A DNA stretch of 64,000 bases from positions 1,687,001-1,751,000 of the forward strand of contig NZ_CP076562.1 of assembly GCF_022174665.1 (NCBI RefSeq). Reading direction: 5' to 3'. This stretch comes from Eubacterium sp. MSJ-33 (GTDB lineage: Bacteria > Bacillota > Clostridia > Lachnospirales > Lachnospiraceae). Under the pieces are notes generated by a model. That model made no database searches and had not been told where the DNA came from. It saw only the letters and a list, made by a program, of their open reading frames with translations. Below, piece by piece: positions 35,695 to 44,949 of the stretch. The position numbers and the translations under genes are program-made. How positions within the stretch are numbered: the first letter of the stretch is position 1; the number at the start of each line of letters is the position of its first letter.

Positions 35695-35735
35695 AAAAGA
35701 CCGGCATGAACTTTCTCATTCATGCCGGTCTTTTT
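35695..35735. terminator. bidirectional terminator
   Basis: AAGACCGGCATGAA pairs with TTCATGCCGGTCTT, with A-tract and T-tract on either side. It serves the lipoprotein unit and the converging zinc-ribbon unit; the stop codon of the latter's last gene lies inside the stem. Confidence 0.9.
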
Positions 35736-35973
35736 CTTCGTCTTCTTCCTCCCACATCTCATCCGGGTTCATCTTCTCATATTTCTGCATACCAAAATTC
35801 AGAAAGCTTGCAAAAAAAAGTGTCGGAATTGCAGCAATAATCGCAATCTGTGCCACGTGTATCCAGATTCCATGTAATTTTCCTGTGAGTAATAAATAGC
35901 TGGCAGCCACAACGACTGCCAGCATACTTATATCCACACAGATTGTCAAAATCGTCTGTGTCCTTTTATTCAT
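35716..35973 (-). CDS. small two-span membrane protein
   Basis: 85 residues: MNKRTQTILTICVDISMLAVVVAASYLLL and a second hydrophobic helix (IWIHVAQIAIIAAIPTLFFASF), then an acidic tail (DEMWEEEDEEKD). Not recognised. The ATG overlaps the end of the zinc-ribbon gene by 8 nt, with AAGGA some 13 nt upstream; a longer upstream frame lies wholly within that gene and is rejected. Confidence 0.65.
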   Translation of the reverse strand: MNKRTQTILTICVDISMLAVVVAASYLLLTGKLHGIWIHVAQIAIIAAIPTLFFASFLNFGMQKYEKMNPDEMWEEEDEEKDRHE

Positions 35974-36790
35974 AGAGATACCATTTTCCTTTGTACTTAA
36001 TGCATGTAACTTCATAAGTGCTTGACTGGTCATATGTCTCACCGGCCATTGCCACAGCAACATTGAATGAGAACTCCAGATCACAGGCATCCTGCAGCTT
36101 AATATTCTTATCTGCATAATCACTGACATCATCCTGAAGATCCTTTAAGTCATCACTTTCGTACATGCTCTTGTTCTCAACGCCTTCATACTTGAATGTT
36201 ACATCATAGCCCTCATACGCATTGATCATATCTTCCAGCTCCTCCTTCCCAGGATCAAGGAACGGCGGGCAAAGTGCTGCAATCTTATCTACATCCTGCT
36301 CATCCATTGCTTCGATAAACTGCTGTGCAACAGCTTCCGGAGAATCTACGCCTCCTTTAGTGCCAAATCCGCCCTTAAAAATCAGGAAAAATGCAACGGC
36401 AAGTACAACAACTGCGGCTGCAATAATACCAATAATCAATCCTTTCTTTGGCTTAGGTGCCGGTGCTGTCTGTCCACCAAATCCCGGCTGTCCATATGGC
36501 TGTCCAGGCATACCCTGTCCCGGCATTCCGTTCATCGCCGGCTGTCCCATTCCAAACTGTGGTGCTACCTGCTGTGGATTCGGCTGTCCGGCATCCTGCT
36601 GACCATATGAATCGGTATCTGTTTTTAAAGATAATCCGGAATTATCACCCATGGTCTGGTTTGCATCGATCAAAACCGTTTTTTCATCATCGCCATCCTC
36701 GCTGTTCAAAGAAGGCAGATCTGCGCCACACATTGCGCATTTTGTGAAGACATCATCATTCTGCGCTCCACACATTTCACATACTTTCAT
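35966..36790 (-). CDS. zinc-ribbon membrane protein
   Basis: 274 residues. N-terminal zinc ribbon (CEMCGAQNDDVFTKCAMCGADL, four Cys, 4-22), a Gln/Gly/Pro-rich disordered stretch (about 60-108, GMPGQGMPGQPYGQPGFGG), one membrane helix (115-137) and an outside domain of about 130 residues (SPEAVAQQFIEAMDEQDVDKIAALCPP, NTF2/DUF4878-like lead). Such proteins are common in Lachnospiraceae, with unknown roles. GGAGG 7 nt upstream. Confidence 0.82.
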   Translation of the reverse strand: MKVCEMCGAQNDDVFTKCAMCGADLPSLNSEDGDDEKTVLIDANQTMGDNSGLSLKTDTDSYGQQDAGQPNPQQVAPQFGMGQPAMNGMPGQGMPGQPYGQPGFGGQTAPAPKPKKGLIIGIIAAAVVVLAVAFFLIFKGGFGTKGGVDSPEAVAQQFIEAMDEQDVDKIAALCPPFLDPGKEELEDMINAYEGYDVTFKYEGVENKSMYESDDLKDLQDDVSDYADKNIKLQDACDLEFSFNVAVAMAGETYDQSSTYEVTCIKYKGKWYLYE

Positions 36791-36910
36791 GCTTTTCCTC
36801 CTAATATAAATCCTCTCTTATATCGTAATTTTGATAAAAACTACTAAAATATATAATGTCATAAATATTTCAGGAAGTCAATCGGCATCTATACAATTTT
36901 CGTAAATTTG

Positions 36911-36938
36911 TTGTAAAGTCACGCAATCGTGCTATAAT
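36911..36938 (+). promoter_or_regulatory. murC promoter
   Basis: TTGTAA (36911-36916), 16 bp, TATAAT (36933-36938), about 45 bp before the murC ATG. Confidence 0.65.
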
Positions 36939-36982
36939 AAAAAGCACGAAAAAATAGAGAATAAGGAAGGCAGATTATTATC

Positions 36983-38365
36983 ATGTACAATGTAGATTTT
37001 CATAAACCGATTCATGTATATTTTATGGGCATCGGCGGTATCAGCATGAGCGGACTTGCGGAGATTTTACTTCAGGAAGGTTTTACAGTTTCCGGTTCCG
37101 ATATGAAAGAATCTGAAATCACGAACATCCTGAAAAGCCTTGGTGCCCGCGTCTTAATCGGACAAAAAGCAGAGAATATCTCCGATGACATAGATCTGGT
37201 TGTGTACACTGCAGCCATCCACGAGAACAATCCGGAATTCATGGAAGTCAAACGACGTAACATCCCTATGCTGACGCGGGCACAGCTCCTCGGTCAGATT
37301 ATGCTCAACTACAAATACGGCGTCGCAGTCAGCGGTACACACGGCAAAACAACAACAACCTCTATGCTCTCCTATGTACTGCTCGAAGCACAGACTGACC
37401 CTACAATCTCAATCGGCGGTATGCTTGATGCGATCGGCGGCAACATCCGTGTCGGACATTCCGATTATTTCGTAACCGAAGCCTGCGAGTACACCAACAG
37501 TTACCACGCATTCCATCCATATATCAGCATCATCCTGAATGTGGATGCAGACCACCTCGACTTCTTCAGCGGCATCGAAGAAATCGCAGATTCTTTTAAG
37601 ACATTTGCAGAGATTCTGCCGGACAACGGCCTGCTCGTTGTAAACGGTGATATGAAATATTATGAACATGTAACAAAAGATCTGCATTGTAACATCATTA
37701 CGTTCGGCATGAACGACGGAAACGACTACAGCGCCACCGATATCGTCTTTGACGAAGACGGACACCCGACTTATACGCTGGTTGTAAAAGGAGAAAAACA
37801 GGATCGAATTGCACTTCACGCAACTGGCATCCACAATGTCATGAACTCCCTGTCTGTCATTGCAGTTGCAGATTTTCTCGGCATCGACCGCAGCTACACG
37901 ATTACCGGTCTTGCACGCTGTTCCAGTGCGCACCGGCGTTTCGAGCACAAGGGCGTAACTGAAAACGGTGTTAAAATCGTCGATGACTATGCGCATCATC
38001 CAACCGAGATTGCAGCTACCCTTGCTGCTGCCAAGAATACACCGCACAACGAACTGTGGTGCATTTTCCAGCCACATACATACTCCAGAACAAAAGCACT
38101 TCTGGACGAATTCGGACAGGCACTTTCTGTCTGTGACCATGTTATCCTTGCCGATATTTATGCCGCCAGAGAGAAAGACACCGGAATGGTTTCTTCAAAG
38201 GACGTCTGCGACAAGATCAATGCAAATGGTGGTCATGCGATCTATCTTGGAGATTTTGACAGCATCACGGACTATGTGAAAAAAAATTGCAAAAAAAATG
38301 ACTTGTTGATAACTATGGGCGCCGGAAATGTTGATTCTATCGGAAATGAACTCTTAAAAAAATAG
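36983..38365 (+). CDS. murC: UDP-N-acetylmuramate-L-alanine ligase
   Basis: Adds the first amino acid of the peptidoglycan stem. 460 residues: GIGGISMSGLAEIL (Rossmann, 13-26), VSGTHGKTTTTSML (ATP loop), NVDADHLDFF, the DDYAHHPTEI motif and a C-terminal MGAGNVDSIG. Monocistronic, followed by two DnaA boxes and a terminator. Confidence 0.97.
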   Translation: MYNVDFHKPIHVYFMGIGGISMSGLAEILLQEGFTVSGSDMKESEITNILKSLGARVLIGQKAENISDDIDLVVYTAAIHENNPEFMEVKRRNIPMLTRAQLLGQIMLNYKYGVAVSGTHGKTTTTSMLSYVLLEAQTDPTISIGGMLDAIGGNIRVGHSDYFVTEACEYTNSYHAFHPYISIILNVDADHLDFFSGIEEIADSFKTFAEILPDNGLLVVNGDMKYYEHVTKDLHCNIITFGMNDGNDYSATDIVFDEDGHPTYTLVVKGEKQDRIALHATGIHNVMNSLSVIAVADFLGIDRSYTITGLARCSSAHRRFEHKGVTENGVKIVDDYAHHPTEIAATLAAAKNTPHNELWCIFQPHTYSRTKALLDEFGQALSVCDHVILADIYAAREKDTGMVSSKDVCDKINANGGHAIYLGDFDSITDYVKKNCKKNDLLITMGAGNVDSIGNELLKK

Positions 38366-38383
38366 TTATCCACATTATCCACA
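38366..38383 (+). promoter_or_regulatory. two tandem perfect DnaA boxes
   Basis: TTATCCACA (38366-38374) directly followed by TTATCCACA (38375-38383), both exact matches to TTATnCACA, immediately after the murC stop codon and before its terminator. Confidence 0.75.
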
Positions 38384-38427
38384 GACCTGTTTGGGGAAAA
38401 TTTCCAAACAGGTCTTTTATTTTTTAG
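38384..38427 (+). terminator. murC terminator
   Basis: GACCTGTTTGG (38384-38394) pairs with CCAAACAGGTC (38404-38414), followed by TTTTATTTTTTAG. The stem touches the second DnaA box. Confidence 0.88.
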
Positions 38428-38497
38428 TTTACATAAATCTGACACAATTCACTCTGAAATGGCTTGATTCCGCACCCCGTTTTTTTATGGTAACTAA

Positions 38498-38524
38498 TTG
38501 TCCACATTATCCACATTTTCCACA
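38498..38524 (+). promoter_or_regulatory. three tandem DnaA-box sequences upstream of dnaD
   Basis: TTGTCCACA, TTATCCACA and TTTTCCACA follow each other without spacing, same orientation. The middle one is perfect, the first fits the relaxed TTRTnCACA, the third has one mismatch. They end 35 bp before the -35 box of the dnaD promoter. Confidence 0.72.
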
Positions 38525-38559
38525 TTTTTCGTATTTCCTCTCACCGAAAAGATGTTCGC

Positions 38560-38587
38560 TTGAATTTAATTTTCTTCATGCTATAAT
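38560..38587 (+). promoter_or_regulatory. dnaD-dnaI promoter
   Basis: TTGAAT (38560-38565), 16 bp, TATAAT (38582-38587). The leader of about 40 nt includes a small hairpin (CTCCGA-at-CGGAG style). Confidence 0.65.
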
Positions 38588-38633
38588 TTGAAATGCTCCG
38601 AATCGGAGTGATGAAGGGAAGGTTCAAAAAACT

Positions 38634-39815
38634 ATGAAAAGTATTACGATTTCAACTGAAAATAGCGAGACTTATTCCTCAATCTCGAACTTTTTTATCG
38701 ACTATTATATGACAGATGCAAATGGGGAGTTTGTAAAAGTATATCTGTATCTGATCCGCCTGCTGAACAGCAGACAGCAGATTTCCATTGCGGAAATTGC
38801 AGACCACTTCAACCTTCTGGAAAAAGATATCTGCCGGGCGATTAAGTACTGGGTATCGAAGGATGTATTGCGTCTGACATTTGATGGAAAAGGACAGCCG
38901 ACGGGCATCGTGGTTCTTCCACTACATGCACCGGAACTGGAATTATCCACAGAACCGGATGCGTTTTCTCTGCTCCGTTCAGATGACTCATCCGACATTA
39001 CAGAAACATCCAAAGCAGGAAAAGATGTTTCCACACCGGAAATGATTGCAAACCCACGTCAGGCAGAGAAAGCCACTGCAAAGATCGTGCCGATCAATAC
39101 TCCGGCCATGGAGCTTTCAGCCCCACAAAAACCGGCATTTACACAAAAAGATTTAGATAAACACTTGCATGATCAGGACTGGGAAGATATAGTATATCAG
39201 GTAGAGACATTATTTGGGAAACCGATCTCTGCGTCTGACACCCAGTCTCTGATGTACATCTACGATACTCTCGGATTCAGTGTCGATCTGTTTGAATACC
39301 TGATTGAATATTGCACAACCATGCGCAAGAAAAACTGCCGCTACTTGGAAGCAACGGCAATCGGATGGTATCAGGATGGTATCAAGACAAAAACACAGGC
39401 AAAAGAACAATACGCACTTATGAGTGGTGTCTGCCGCGTGTATTACAAGACTCTCGGTATCCGCCGCAGTGCACCGACGACTGTAGAACAGGAATTCTTC
39501 AAAACATGGACAAAAGACTATGGTTATAACGAAGCTTTTGTAGAAGAAGCCTGCAGACGTGCCTGTCTGCATTCGCAGAATCCGAACATCCAATATGTAA
39601 ACGGTATCCTGACCAAATGGCATAACTCCGGGATTACGGATTTCTCCGGCATCGAGCAGGAAGATCTCTCCCATGCGGAGAATGTCAAGAATCAGAAAAC
39701 CGCAACACCTGCCAAAAAAGGAAAGAATGCATTCACGAACTTTACGCAGAGCGACTTATCTTCGGAACTTGACGAGATGGAGAAGCTGTTCCACAAAGAG
39801 GTAAATGGTAAATGA
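38634..39815 (+). CDS. dnaD: DnaD-domain replication protein
   Basis: Primosome protein that remodels origin DNA and helps load the helicase. 393 residues: N-terminal winged-helix (NFFIDYYMTDANGEFVKVYLYLIRLLNS...SIAEIADHFNLLEKDICRAIKYW), a Ser/Thr/Ala-rich linker (about 105-165) and the DnaD/DnaB_2 domain (FGKPISASDTQSLMYIYDTLGFSVDLFEYLIEYCTTM, then a second copy-like helical segment with WTKDYGYNEAFVEEACRRACLHSQNPNIQYVNGILTKW). The YxxxIxxxW end motif is intact. The C-terminal tail may contact DNA. Confidence 0.9.
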   Translation: MKSITISTENSETYSSISNFFIDYYMTDANGEFVKVYLYLIRLLNSRQQISIAEIADHFNLLEKDICRAIKYWVSKDVLRLTFDGKGQPTGIVVLPLHAPELELSTEPDAFSLLRSDDSSDITETSKAGKDVSTPEMIANPRQAEKATAKIVPINTPAMELSAPQKPAFTQKDLDKHLHDQDWEDIVYQVETLFGKPISASDTQSLMYIYDTLGFSVDLFEYLIEYCTTMRKKNCRYLEATAIGWYQDGIKTKTQAKEQYALMSGVCRVYYKTLGIRRSAPTTVEQEFFKTWTKDYGYNEAFVEEACRRACLHSQNPNIQYVNGILTKWHNSGITDFSGIEQEDLSHAENVKNQKTATPAKKGKNAFTNFTQSDLSSELDEMEKLFHKEVNGK

Positions 39816-40810
39816 ATTTTGAGTTACTGAAAAAAGAGAATATCCTGCACGATTATGAACAGATCCGTCTGCGCAACAAACGGCTCTTACAGGATCGTCA
39901 GGATGAAGTCTATGAAAAGATCCCGGAGATAAAGCAGCTCCAGCGGGAAAGTAAACTTTCTTATCTTGCACTTGCGAAGAAAAAGGCGATGGGGGAACCG
40001 ACTGATACCGAAGGCATATCCAGCCAGAACCGCGGGTACTCCTCCCGTATTCAGGAATTACTGCTTATGCATGGCTATCCTGCAACCTATCTCGATCCGA
40101 TCTATGACTGCCCGATCTGCAAAGATCTTGCCTATGTAGATGGAAAAGCCTGTACATGTTTCGAGCAGCACATTGTCGACGCATTATACCGGCAATCTAA
40201 TATGACCGGAATTTTAAACTCTGAGAATTTTGATACATTTGATCTGGATTACTACAGCCGCACAATTCCGAACAACAAAAATTATGACGTCAGTCCTTAT
40301 GACAACGCAAAAAACATTCTTCAACGTGTTCAAAGTTTTGTCCGGTCTTTTGCAACGCAGCCTTCCGGGCGCGGAAATCTGCTCTTATACGGAGATGCCG
40401 GACTCGGTAAGACCTTTCTGACGAACTGCATTGCAAAGGCACTTTTAGATGAAGGCCACACTATATTGTATCTGTCTGCAAACGATTTATTCCAGCAGGT
40501 ATTCGAACAATATCTGATGAATAAAAAATTTGAACTTGAAGAATTATACAATTATATTTATAATAGCGAATTGTTGATAATCGATGATCTGGGTACAGAG
40601 ATGCCTAACGCGTTTTTCTACTCCGAATTATTCGATGTCATCAACAAACGTGGACTTTCCGGAAAATCGACCGCAATCTCGACAAATCTTTCCCTGAAAG
40701 AATTGCAGGAACGGTATTCCGAGCGGATTATGTCCCGTATTGTAGAAAGTTACACCGTACTTCACCTGTACGGTGAAAACATAAGGTATCAAAAAAGAAA
40801 AAATCAATGA
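39812..40810 (+). CDS. dnaI: DnaC/DnaI-type helicase loader
   Basis: AAA+ loader of the replicative helicase. 332 residues: an N-terminal helical helicase-binding part, a zinc-binding Cys set (CPICKDLAYVDGKACTC), then the core with Walker A LLYGDAGLGKTFL, Walker B LLIIDDLGTE, sensor-1 STNLS and the box VII Arg in RYSERIMSRI. The ATG overlaps the dnaD stop by 4 nt. The pair matches the dnaB/dnaD-dnaI arrangement of Firmicutes. Confidence 0.93.
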   Translation: MNFELLKKENILHDYEQIRLRNKRLLQDRQDEVYEKIPEIKQLQRESKLSYLALAKKKAMGEPTDTEGISSQNRGYSSRIQELLLMHGYPATYLDPIYDCPICKDLAYVDGKACTCFEQHIVDALYRQSNMTGILNSENFDTFDLDYYSRTIPNNKNYDVSPYDNAKNILQRVQSFVRSFATQPSGRGNLLLYGDAGLGKTFLTNCIAKALLDEGHTILYLSANDLFQQVFEQYLMNKKFELEELYNYIYNSELLIIDDLGTEMPNAFFYSELFDVINKRGLSGKSTAISTNLSLKELQERYSERIMSRIVESYTVLHLYGENIRYQKRKNQ

Positions 40811-40852
40811 TACAGGTTTCTTAGCTGTAATCACACTATGGAGGAAAAAATC

Positions 40853-42058
40853 ATGCCAGATTCAAGTCATCTTATCACCGTCCCAGTTGGAAAGCTTGGA
40901 ATTATTCCTTTGGAGAGCTGCAAGGCACTCGGCGAAAAAGTAGATAGCTACCTTGCACGCTGGAGAGCAGAACGCCACAACGAGCACAAGGACAACATTA
41001 CGTTCGCAGGCTACGAAAGAGATTCTTATATTCTGAAATCTTCCTGCCCACGTTTTGGTTCCGGCGAAGCCAAGGGTACATTACAGGATTCTGTACGTGG
41101 TACAGATGTTTACATCATGGTCGATGTTGTAAATCATAGTATCGAGTACAAGATCTGTGGCAAACCAAACATGATGTCACCAGACGATCATTATTCAGAT
41201 ATGAAGCGTGTAATCGCTGCTATGGCCGGTAAAGCCAACCGTATTACTGTTATCATGCCTTTCATGTATGAGAGCCGTCAGCACAAGCGCAGCAGCCGTG
41301 AATCACTGGACTGCGCAATCGCTCTGCAGGAATTAGTCGGTTTAGGTGTTGATAATATCATCACCTTTGACGCCCACGATCCTCGTGTACAGAATGCAAT
41401 TCCATACAGCGGCTTCGAGAATATCATGCCAACCTACCAGTTTATCAAGACACTGCTCCGCACAACTCCGGATCTGACATTAGACAGTGATCATATGATG
41501 GTTATCAGCCCGGACGAAGGTGCCATGAATCGTGCGATCTACTTTGCAAATCATCTCGGTGTTGACGTTGGTATGTTCTACAAGCGACGCGATTATACAA
41601 CAATCGTAAACGGTAAGAACCCGATTGTTGCTCATGAGTTCTTAGGCGACAGTGTTGAAGGTAAAGATGTTATCATCATCGATGATATGATTGCTTCCGG
41701 TGAAAGTATGCTGGATGTGGCCCGTCAGTTAAAGGCTCGTAAGGCAAGACGTGTTTACTGTCTCGCTACCTTCGGTCTGTTCACAGCCGGTCTGGATATC
41801 TTTGATCAGGCAAAAAAAGAAGGTACTATCGAGAAGGTTATCACTACAAACCTGACTTATCAGGATCCGGAGCTTTTCAAACATGACTGGTATGAGTCAG
41901 CAGACTTAAGCAAGTATATTGCAACTCTGATTGATCATCTGAACCACAACGCATCCATCAGCAGTCTGTTAGATCAGTCTGAGCGTATTCAGTCTCGAAT
42001 TCAGGAGTACAAGGAGTTCGGAACAATCTCTGACAATTACAAAGCTCCAACAGTCTAA
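40853..42058 (+). CDS. prs: ribose-phosphate pyrophosphokinase, long form
   Basis: Makes PRPP from ribose 5-phosphate and ATP. 401 residues from the ATG with GGAGG 8 nt upstream. Longer than the usual about 315. Seen: PFMYESRQHKRSSRESLD (ATP/Mg loop), FDAHDPRVQNAIP, the flexible loop with MFYKRRDYTTI and the PRPP loop IIIDDMIASGESM. The PRPP loop reads ASGES where most enzymes have DTGGT, and the C-terminus has an extra about 60-residue helical part. This is the divergent clostridial subtype; substrate use is expected to be the same. Confidence 0.9.
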   Translation: MPDSSHLITVPVGKLGIIPLESCKALGEKVDSYLARWRAERHNEHKDNITFAGYERDSYILKSSCPRFGSGEAKGTLQDSVRGTDVYIMVDVVNHSIEYKICGKPNMMSPDDHYSDMKRVIAAMAGKANRITVIMPFMYESRQHKRSSRESLDCAIALQELVGLGVDNIITFDAHDPRVQNAIPYSGFENIMPTYQFIKTLLRTTPDLTLDSDHMMVISPDEGAMNRAIYFANHLGVDVGMFYKRRDYTTIVNGKNPIVAHEFLGDSVEGKDVIIIDDMIASGESMLDVARQLKARKARRVYCLATFGLFTAGLDIFDQAKKEGTIEKVITTNLTYQDPELFKHDWYESADLSKYIATLIDHLNHNASISSLLDQSERIQSRIQEYKEFGTISDNYKAPTV

Positions 42059-42090
42059 AGACTTAAAAATAAGATAATATAAGACAATAA

Positions 42091-42122
42091 AAGGCACAAT
42101 CCATTCTCTTGGATTGTGCCTT
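42091..42122. terminator. bidirectional terminator after prs
   Basis: AAGGCACAATCCA pairs with TGGATTGTGCCTT around a 6-nt loop, with T-rich ends on both sides. prs and the zinc-ribbon/coiled-coil gene converge here. Confidence 0.88.
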
Positions 42123-42162
42123 ATTTGTATGCATCTGCTATGTAGCTAATTACGAAAAATCA

Positions 42163-42924
42163 TTACTGTACATACACATAAACCTGAATCTGCTCATCGT
42201 TCAGATTGTTCGTAAATGTCAAGATCGCAGTTCCTTTCTTTCCCGGAATGACACGCAGACGTGCGACCGATGGGCCAACCGGCGATGTATCCCATGCAAA
42301 GCCCGCAACATCCTCATCGGAAGATGTCACACTGACTTCAATATCTCCAGAGATACATACACGAAGCACTGCTTCCTGCGGTGTCTGTGTCTCTGCAGCG
42401 CCTTCCTCTGTGCTTTCTCCCTGCACAGACGTGAATTTCAGGAAGGTATCACTGACAAACATATCTTCATACCCCTGCGATGGAACCGCATCCGTAAAAC
42501 TCGCCAGTCCATCCATAGCTTCTTCTTTATCTTCCAGATCTGCGATCTGCTTCTTATAATTCTCTTCCTTTGTCTGATAATCTGTAATAGAAGACTTCAA
42601 AAGGTCGATTTCTGACTGTAACTCCTCTATCGCATCCTCCTGTTCCCGAATCTGAGAACGGAAATAATTGGCTGCAACATCACTTTCAGAGGCAATCGTG
42701 TTTCGTTCGTCATTTGCCTTTTGCACTTTATTACTGAAATAGAAAAATCCAAATACCAGACCACTTGCCAGAAATATCATCAATGCGATTGATACACCGA
42801 TATATAGCTTCGTGTTCCCACGCATCTTCTCACGTTCGTAATCTTCATCTTCAAGCGGTTTTCCACAACTGCAGCAATACAGCGCACCGTCTTCATTTTC
42901 TGCTTTACAATGCTTACAGATCAT
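42163..42924 (-). CDS. zinc-ribbon, membrane, coiled-coil protein
   Basis: 253 residues: zinc ribbon (CKHCKAENEDGALYCCSCGKPL, 3-24), one membrane helix (about 41-63), an outside coiled coil (75-138, REQEDAIEELQSEIDLLKSSITDYQ) and a C-terminal beta-sandwich (about 180-253; VSVTSSDEDVAGFAWD...GKKGTAILTFTNN) that looks like a bacterial Ig-like domain. It could sense or tether something at the surface. Function unknown. Confidence 0.8.
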   Translation of the reverse strand: MICKHCKAENEDGALYCCSCGKPLEDEDYEREKMRGNTKLYIGVSIALMIFLASGLVFGFFYFSNKVQKANDERNTIASESDVAANYFRSQIREQEDAIEELQSEIDLLKSSITDYQTKEENYKKQIADLEDKEEAMDGLASFTDAVPSQGYEDMFVSDTFLKFTSVQGESTEEGAAETQTPQEAVLRVCISGDIEVSVTSSDEDVAGFAWDTSPVGPSVARLRVIPGKKGTAILTFTNNLNDEQIQVYVYVQ

Positions 42925-42975
42925 AATCTACGCAACTCCTATTTCTTATATAGAATCGTACGACATATTTCCTTT

Positions 42976-43004
42976 ATGATACCCTTTTTTTCTCCTTTTG
43001 TCCA
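42976..43004 (-). promoter_or_regulatory. promoter of the zinc-ribbon/coiled-coil gene
   Basis: On the minus strand TGGACA (43004-42999), 17 bp, TATCAT (42981-42976), about 50 bp before the ATG. Confidence 0.5.
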
Positions 43005-43061
43005 GATGTAATACATATCTGCCCATACCGAACGCGTCATCCCCCCACATCAATCTATCTT

Positions 43062-44879
43062 CTATTCACGCAGTCGTTCAAATGCACGAGCCACATCCAG
43101 CACGCCCCATCCCCATGATGGATTTGGATATGCAATATCCATAACCTTTGTTGTTCCTCGAATCAGAATCTGACGGATAACTTCTGTGTTCATGCCATAA
43201 TTATTCCCCTGTACAACACCCCATTGCAATAACAATGCCGCTGCTCCAGCCGTAAGCGCTGCCGCAACACTCGTACCACTTCGCCGTACAAACAATGGTC
43301 TTTTTCCCGTGCCTCCGGCAAACGCACCGAAAACCTGCACTGCCGGTGCCGCAAAATCCGGCTGAATTCTGCCCTTCCGCGTGTACCCCCGGCTTGACTC
43401 TAAATATAGAGAATTATCCAGATGATTATAGCCTGCCACAGTAATCGTACCCCGTGCATTTGCAGGCGCACATAGAATCACTTCCGGGTCCGGACGTGAA
43501 AACCGCGTTGCTCCGGTTAAAAACTGCCGGATTGGCAGCCACGCATCATACCCCGCCGGAAAACCATTGTAATTCTCTGTCACCTCAATTCTCCAGATGC
43601 CTGCAGCGGGACGTTCAAATCGCAATAAAACAAAAGGATCTCCGGAATTATTCTCCACCACCACGCTCTCTGCATACAACACGGTTCCTTCATAGAGATA
43701 TGTGATCATCCCGGAAGAATCCCGGTTTGGCTGCAGCCGGTCAAACCGCTGTCCGGTCGGGGATTGTACGACAATCTGATACAGACTTGGCGCTCTGCCC
43801 CAGATCTCCATACAAAAACCGCTATTTTTTCCCTCCACATAGACTTCCATCACGCTTTGCACAGTCTGATCTCCCATAGCAGGCCGCGGTTCCGTGTGAC
43901 CGGAAAAATGTCCCCCTGCCCCCAGTTCATTTCCCGCACTCCCCACAACACAGATTCCCGGCAATGTCACGATCGTATCCAAATACAATTCCAGATTCAG
44001 ATTCCCATTGTGGTCCCCCTGACTACTGCCAAGTCCCAGACAGATTACGAGCGGTCTTCCAAGTTCATATGCCTTGTTGATCAGGTACTTTACTCCTAGT
44101 ATGATGTCCGCCTCCGAATAACACAAAACATCATCCGGTATCAGGAAGAATTCCCGCAGCCTCCTTTTGGCTGGTTTCAGCTTTACCATCAGGATCTCCG
44201 CCTCTGGCGCAACACCTGAAAACACTGTCTCTTCATCCGCATAGAGATTTCCCGCTGCCACAGACGCAAGAAATGTGCCATGTCCATTTTCATCCCTGCT
44301 TGGAACTATCATATACGGACTTTCTGCCAATACAGCCTGATTCAACACCTGCTGCGTATATTCCCTGCCATATCCAAATATAGGTCGTGTATCCGCCAGC
44401 AAAGCATCCGATTCAAGCTCCCACATATTCTGCGGTAACTCGTACGCTTCCTGTGTCTGATCCCAGATTGCAGCGACACGGCAAGTCCCATCGGCATGCC
44501 GAAACAGCGGATTCGCAAAATCAATTCCTGTATCGATAAACCCAATCAGCACATCTTCCCCGTACAGAGCTAACCCCGATAAGTTCCGCACAGGATTGAC
44601 GCCGATTGCCTGTAATGCCGATGTATCCATAAGTCCAAAGCATTTCGGAATTCGGTCATACCCGATTCGGAACAATGTATCTGCGGCAAGTGATGTACCA
44701 GCGCCATCATATGCACTTCGATACCCAACCAGGAACTGACTGTTGATGATCGTAACACAATCCGGGTTCAGGATCTGCATCTCCCCCGCCAGATTGTTAT
44801 CATATTTGACAAGGAAATCCAGCACATCTTCATCATAGACATACGCGCCACAGTCTGAATCATACAATCCTGTATCCAT
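43062..44879 (-). CDS. S8 subtilase, Csp-like, without signal peptide
   Basis: 605 residues. Catalytic triad intact: Asp116 in IGFIDTGID, His200 in DENGHGTFLAS and Ser537 in RSGTSVAAALTAG; the oxyanion Asn is in GSAGNELG. Residues 1-95 look like a prodomain. An inserted beta domain lies between the oxyanion site and the Ser, as in the CspB/CspC subtilases of Clostridia. No secretion signal is seen. In spore formers Csp proteases cut the cortex hydrolase SleC; homologs also occur in relatives that do not make typical spores. GGAGG 4 nt before the ATG. Confidence 0.88.
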   Translation of the reverse strand: MDTGLYDSDCGAYVYDEDVLDFLVKYDNNLAGEMQILNPDCVTIINSQFLVGYRSAYDGAGTSLAADTLFRIGYDRIPKCFGLMDTSALQAIGVNPVRNLSGLALYGEDVLIGFIDTGIDFANPLFRHADGTCRVAAIWDQTQEAYELPQNMWELESDALLADTRPIFGYGREYTQQVLNQAVLAESPYMIVPSRDENGHGTFLASVAAGNLYADEETVFSGVAPEAEILMVKLKPAKRRLREFFLIPDDVLCYSEADIILGVKYLINKAYELGRPLVICLGLGSSQGDHNGNLNLELYLDTIVTLPGICVVGSAGNELGAGGHFSGHTEPRPAMGDQTVQSVMEVYVEGKNSGFCMEIWGRAPSLYQIVVQSPTGQRFDRLQPNRDSSGMITYLYEGTVLYAESVVVENNSGDPFVLLRFERPAAGIWRIEVTENYNGFPAGYDAWLPIRQFLTGATRFSRPDPEVILCAPANARGTITVAGYNHLDNSLYLESSRGYTRKGRIQPDFAAPAVQVFGAFAGGTGKRPLFVRRSGTSVAAALTAGAAALLLQWGVVQGNNYGMNTEVIRQILIRGTTKVMDIAYPNPSWGWGVLDVARAFERLRE

Positions 44880-44895
44880 CCTGCCTCCTTACCAC

Positions 44896-44934
44896 GCAAA
44901 AATCCCCTCAGCGCATTGTATGCTGAGGGGATTT
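44896..44934 (-). terminator. yfhO terminator
   Basis: AAATCCCCTCAGC (44900-44912) pairs with GCTGAGGGGATTT (44922-44934), followed on the minus strand by TTTTTG. It separates yfhO from the subtilase gene. Confidence 0.85.
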
Positions 44935-44949
44935 GTATTATACAGATTT

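Noticed and set aside
37409..38140. Long open frame antisense to murC
   Set aside because: Mirror of murC codons; no start signal or protein-like composition.
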